Notes under the pieces: generated by a model | What the model was told of the DNA's origin: nothing | The model's database searches: none | What the model saw: the letters and a program-made list of their open reading frames with translations, nothing else | Origin: a virus | DNA length: 28,533 nucleotides | Direction: 5' to 3' (one strand) | IMG/VR virus record: IMGVR_UViG_3300021957_000223 | Coordinates: 1-28,533 of that record | Translations under genes and position numbers: made by a program | Shown here: positions 27,940 to 28,533 of the stretch, in pieces | Position numbering within the stretch: the first letter of the stretch is position 1 | Layout: every line of letters starts with the position of its first letter

Positions 27940-28421
27940 AAAAAAACAAGCGCACCAAATGCAACATCTAAAGTGATTTCTGTCATGTCGTACTTTTCAG
28001 CACTATCGTAATCTTCTACCAAGTATTGCTTTTTCTTTTTAAATGTTATTGGTCTAAATAAAACACCCATTGCTTTGTGCATGGACTCCCAGTCAGCAAG
28101 GTAGGTATCTAAGTCAACGTATTCACCAAAGCTAATGTCATCGAGTTTAGGTATAAATCCAAATTCTTTACCATTCATTTCGAATCTATCTATAAACTTA
28201 GGTGTATTAGTAAACAACTTTGTAAGTTCTTCAGTAATATTATTAATGTCGCTTGCTTTTATTTGTAGAACATTCTTTAGTGGTATATTACAAAAAATCT
28301 CAATCATTTTCTGTTGTAGAAATGAATCCAGCTCTTTACCCTCAGCAATCTTTAACCACTTTTGGTATTGCTTTAAAGTAACTTCATTTAGAGTTTCAGG
28401 TATATTGATTGTAAGTTTCAT
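27750..28421 (-). CDS. Tail assembly chaperone (gpG-like)
   Basis: The 223-aa protein has an N-terminal segment (MKLTINIPETLNEVTLKQYQ), a helical body (EYVDLDTYLADWESMHKAMG) with the conserved LFRPI, and a C-terminal helix bundle (GALVFFWNLKSELLKTTLNY). This plan matches the long form of tail assembly chaperones in Bacteroidota phages, which bind the tape measure protein during tube assembly. At GTT TTT TTT TGG (codons 159-162) it crosses the slippery site that opens the gpT-like frame, so two products in a fixed ratio are expected. It is the first gene after the promoter-like element at 28459-28466 and lies a long way upstream of the tape measure gene. Confidence 0.7.
   Translation of the reverse strand: MKLTINIPETLNEVTLKQYQKWLKIAEGKELDSFLQQKMIEIFCNIPLKNVLQIKASDINNITEELTKLFTNTPKFIDRFEMNGKEFGFIPKLDDISFGEYVDLDTYLADWESMHKAMGVLFRPITFKKKKQYLVEDYDSAEKYDMTEITLDVAFGALVFFWNLKSELLKTTLNYLATQEEVELPQQMRDSLQNGAGINLSTDLLTGTFLNTIVSQNQNSTPV
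27938..27946 (-). other. Candidate -1 ribosomal frameshift site (nine T)
   Basis: The minus strand reads GTT TTT TTT TGG in the gpG frame. It contains T_TTT_TTT, a canonical X_XXY_YYZ heptamer. Slipping back one base yields TTG GAA TTT, the start of the open gpT-like frame. No strong pseudoknot was identified downstream by eye. Confidence 0.6.
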
Positions 28422-28426
28422 TTATA

Positions 28427-28437
28427 TATAAACGTTT
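28427..28437 (-). promoter_or_regulatory. TATAAACGTTT motif before the first structural gene
   Basis: The plus-strand 11-mer TATAAACGTTT begins 6 bases upstream of the chaperone ATG and recurs exactly at 18995-19005 before the scaffold gene. It includes the self-complementary AAACGTTT. A shared operator or leader element for two structural transcription units is possible, though the sites are within about 17 bases of the starts, where A-rich translation signals also occur. Confidence 0.35.
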
Positions 28438-28458
28438 TAATTAGTGAATCGTTATATA

Positions 28459-28466
28459 CAAATATA
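28459..28466 (-). promoter_or_regulatory. Bacteroidota-type -7 element TATATTTG
   Basis: The minus strand reads TATATTTG, a perfect match to the Bacteroidota -7 consensus TAnnTTTG, 38 bases before the first structural gene's ATG. No TTG is seen at the -33 position, which would fall in the terminator stem-loop; a phage-encoded sigma factor might dispense with it. Its position directly after a terminator suits a promoter. Confidence 0.45.
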
Positions 28467-28504
28467 AAAAAAATAGGTAACGCTCTTTTGCCGACTACCT
28501 ATTT
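28464..28504 (-). terminator. Rho-independent terminator ending the upstream transcript
   Basis: On the minus strand AATAGGTA (28496-28503) pairs with TACCTATT (28472-28479) around a 16-base loop, followed by a run of eight T. It would end a transcript coming from beyond the right edge, insulating the structural operon. The 16-base loop is long, but short inner pairing (GGC/GCC-like) may shorten it. Confidence 0.7.
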
Positions 28505-28533
28505 TAACCAAAACGCAAATTAATTTTTTGCTT

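Noticed and set aside
1-28533. CRISPR array, tRNA or rRNA genes, insertion sequences, integrase or attachment sites
   Set aside because: No regularly spaced direct repeats, no cloverleaf-like sequence in the few gaps, no transposase or recombinase motifs and no terminal inverted repeats were seen.
1-28533. Anti-phage defence or toxin-antitoxin system
   Set aside because: Nucleases and the methyltransferase are all explained by phage recombination and DNA protection, and the ribbon-helix-helix candidate has no toxin-like neighbour that I can identify.

Overview
The window is a stretch of a tailed-phage genome (or prophage) that almost certainly infects a member of the Bacteroidota, most likely a marine or aquatic flavobacterium. 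The evidence is: very AT-rich DNA; every supported gene on the minus strand, packed with ATGA or TAATG start/stop overlaps; A-rich sequence rather than strong Shine-Dalgarno sites before most starts; a perfect Bacteroidota-type -7 promoter element (TAnnTTTG) before the first structural gene; and tail adhesins built from LamG and SprB-like repeat modules common in flavobacterial surface proteins. A tape measure protein, a gp10-like neck protein and an apparent frameshifted tail assembly chaperone point to a long, non-contractile tail (siphovirus-like). No integrase, repressor, terminase or tRNA gene is visible. The left edge cuts a ParB-like gene, so the contig continues.

Transcription runs from right to left. 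At the right edge (28.53-28.46 kb) an intrinsic terminator ends an upstream transcript and is followed at once by a promoter-like element. The structural block (28.4-10.2 kb) then reads: tail assembly chaperone with a -1 frameshift site, small conserved protein, tail terminator-like protein, gp10-like neck protein, two distal-tail/baseplate-like proteins, tape measure protein, XkdF-like prohead protease, acidic scaffold, HK97-fold major capsid protein, tail-tube-like protein, a small conserved protein, portal, DUF6712-like connector, and two very large secreted-type adhesins. Tail genes come before head genes and the portal comes late, the reverse of the lambda/HK97 order. Hairpins after the capsid and tube genes probably tune their expression.

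The lysis block (10.0-8.6 kb) has a single-TM coiled-coil protein, a zinc amidase with an EF-hand-like loop, a 37-aa Cys-containing protein and a 3TM-type holin. A metallophosphoesterase gene (8.56-7.49 kb) follows, bracketed by two copies of the palindrome TTAACA-N6-TGTTAA.

The replication/recombination block (7.4-0 kb) holds many small coupled genes: a ribbon-helix-helix candidate, a possible annealing protein, a RecE-like exonuclease, a small protein with an SSB-type DLPF tail, an HTH protein, two PD-(D/E)XK nucleases, a DUF6291-like protein, a DnaB/RecA-like helicase ATPase, a C5 cytosine methyltransferase, a sigma-70-like factor, an Nmad1/MazG-like protein and a ParB-like N-terminal domain. 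Several 29-53-aa genes, some encoding single-TM peptides, lie between them and are supported mainly by their ATGA overlaps.

Protein family assignments come from reading motifs by eye, not from database searches.
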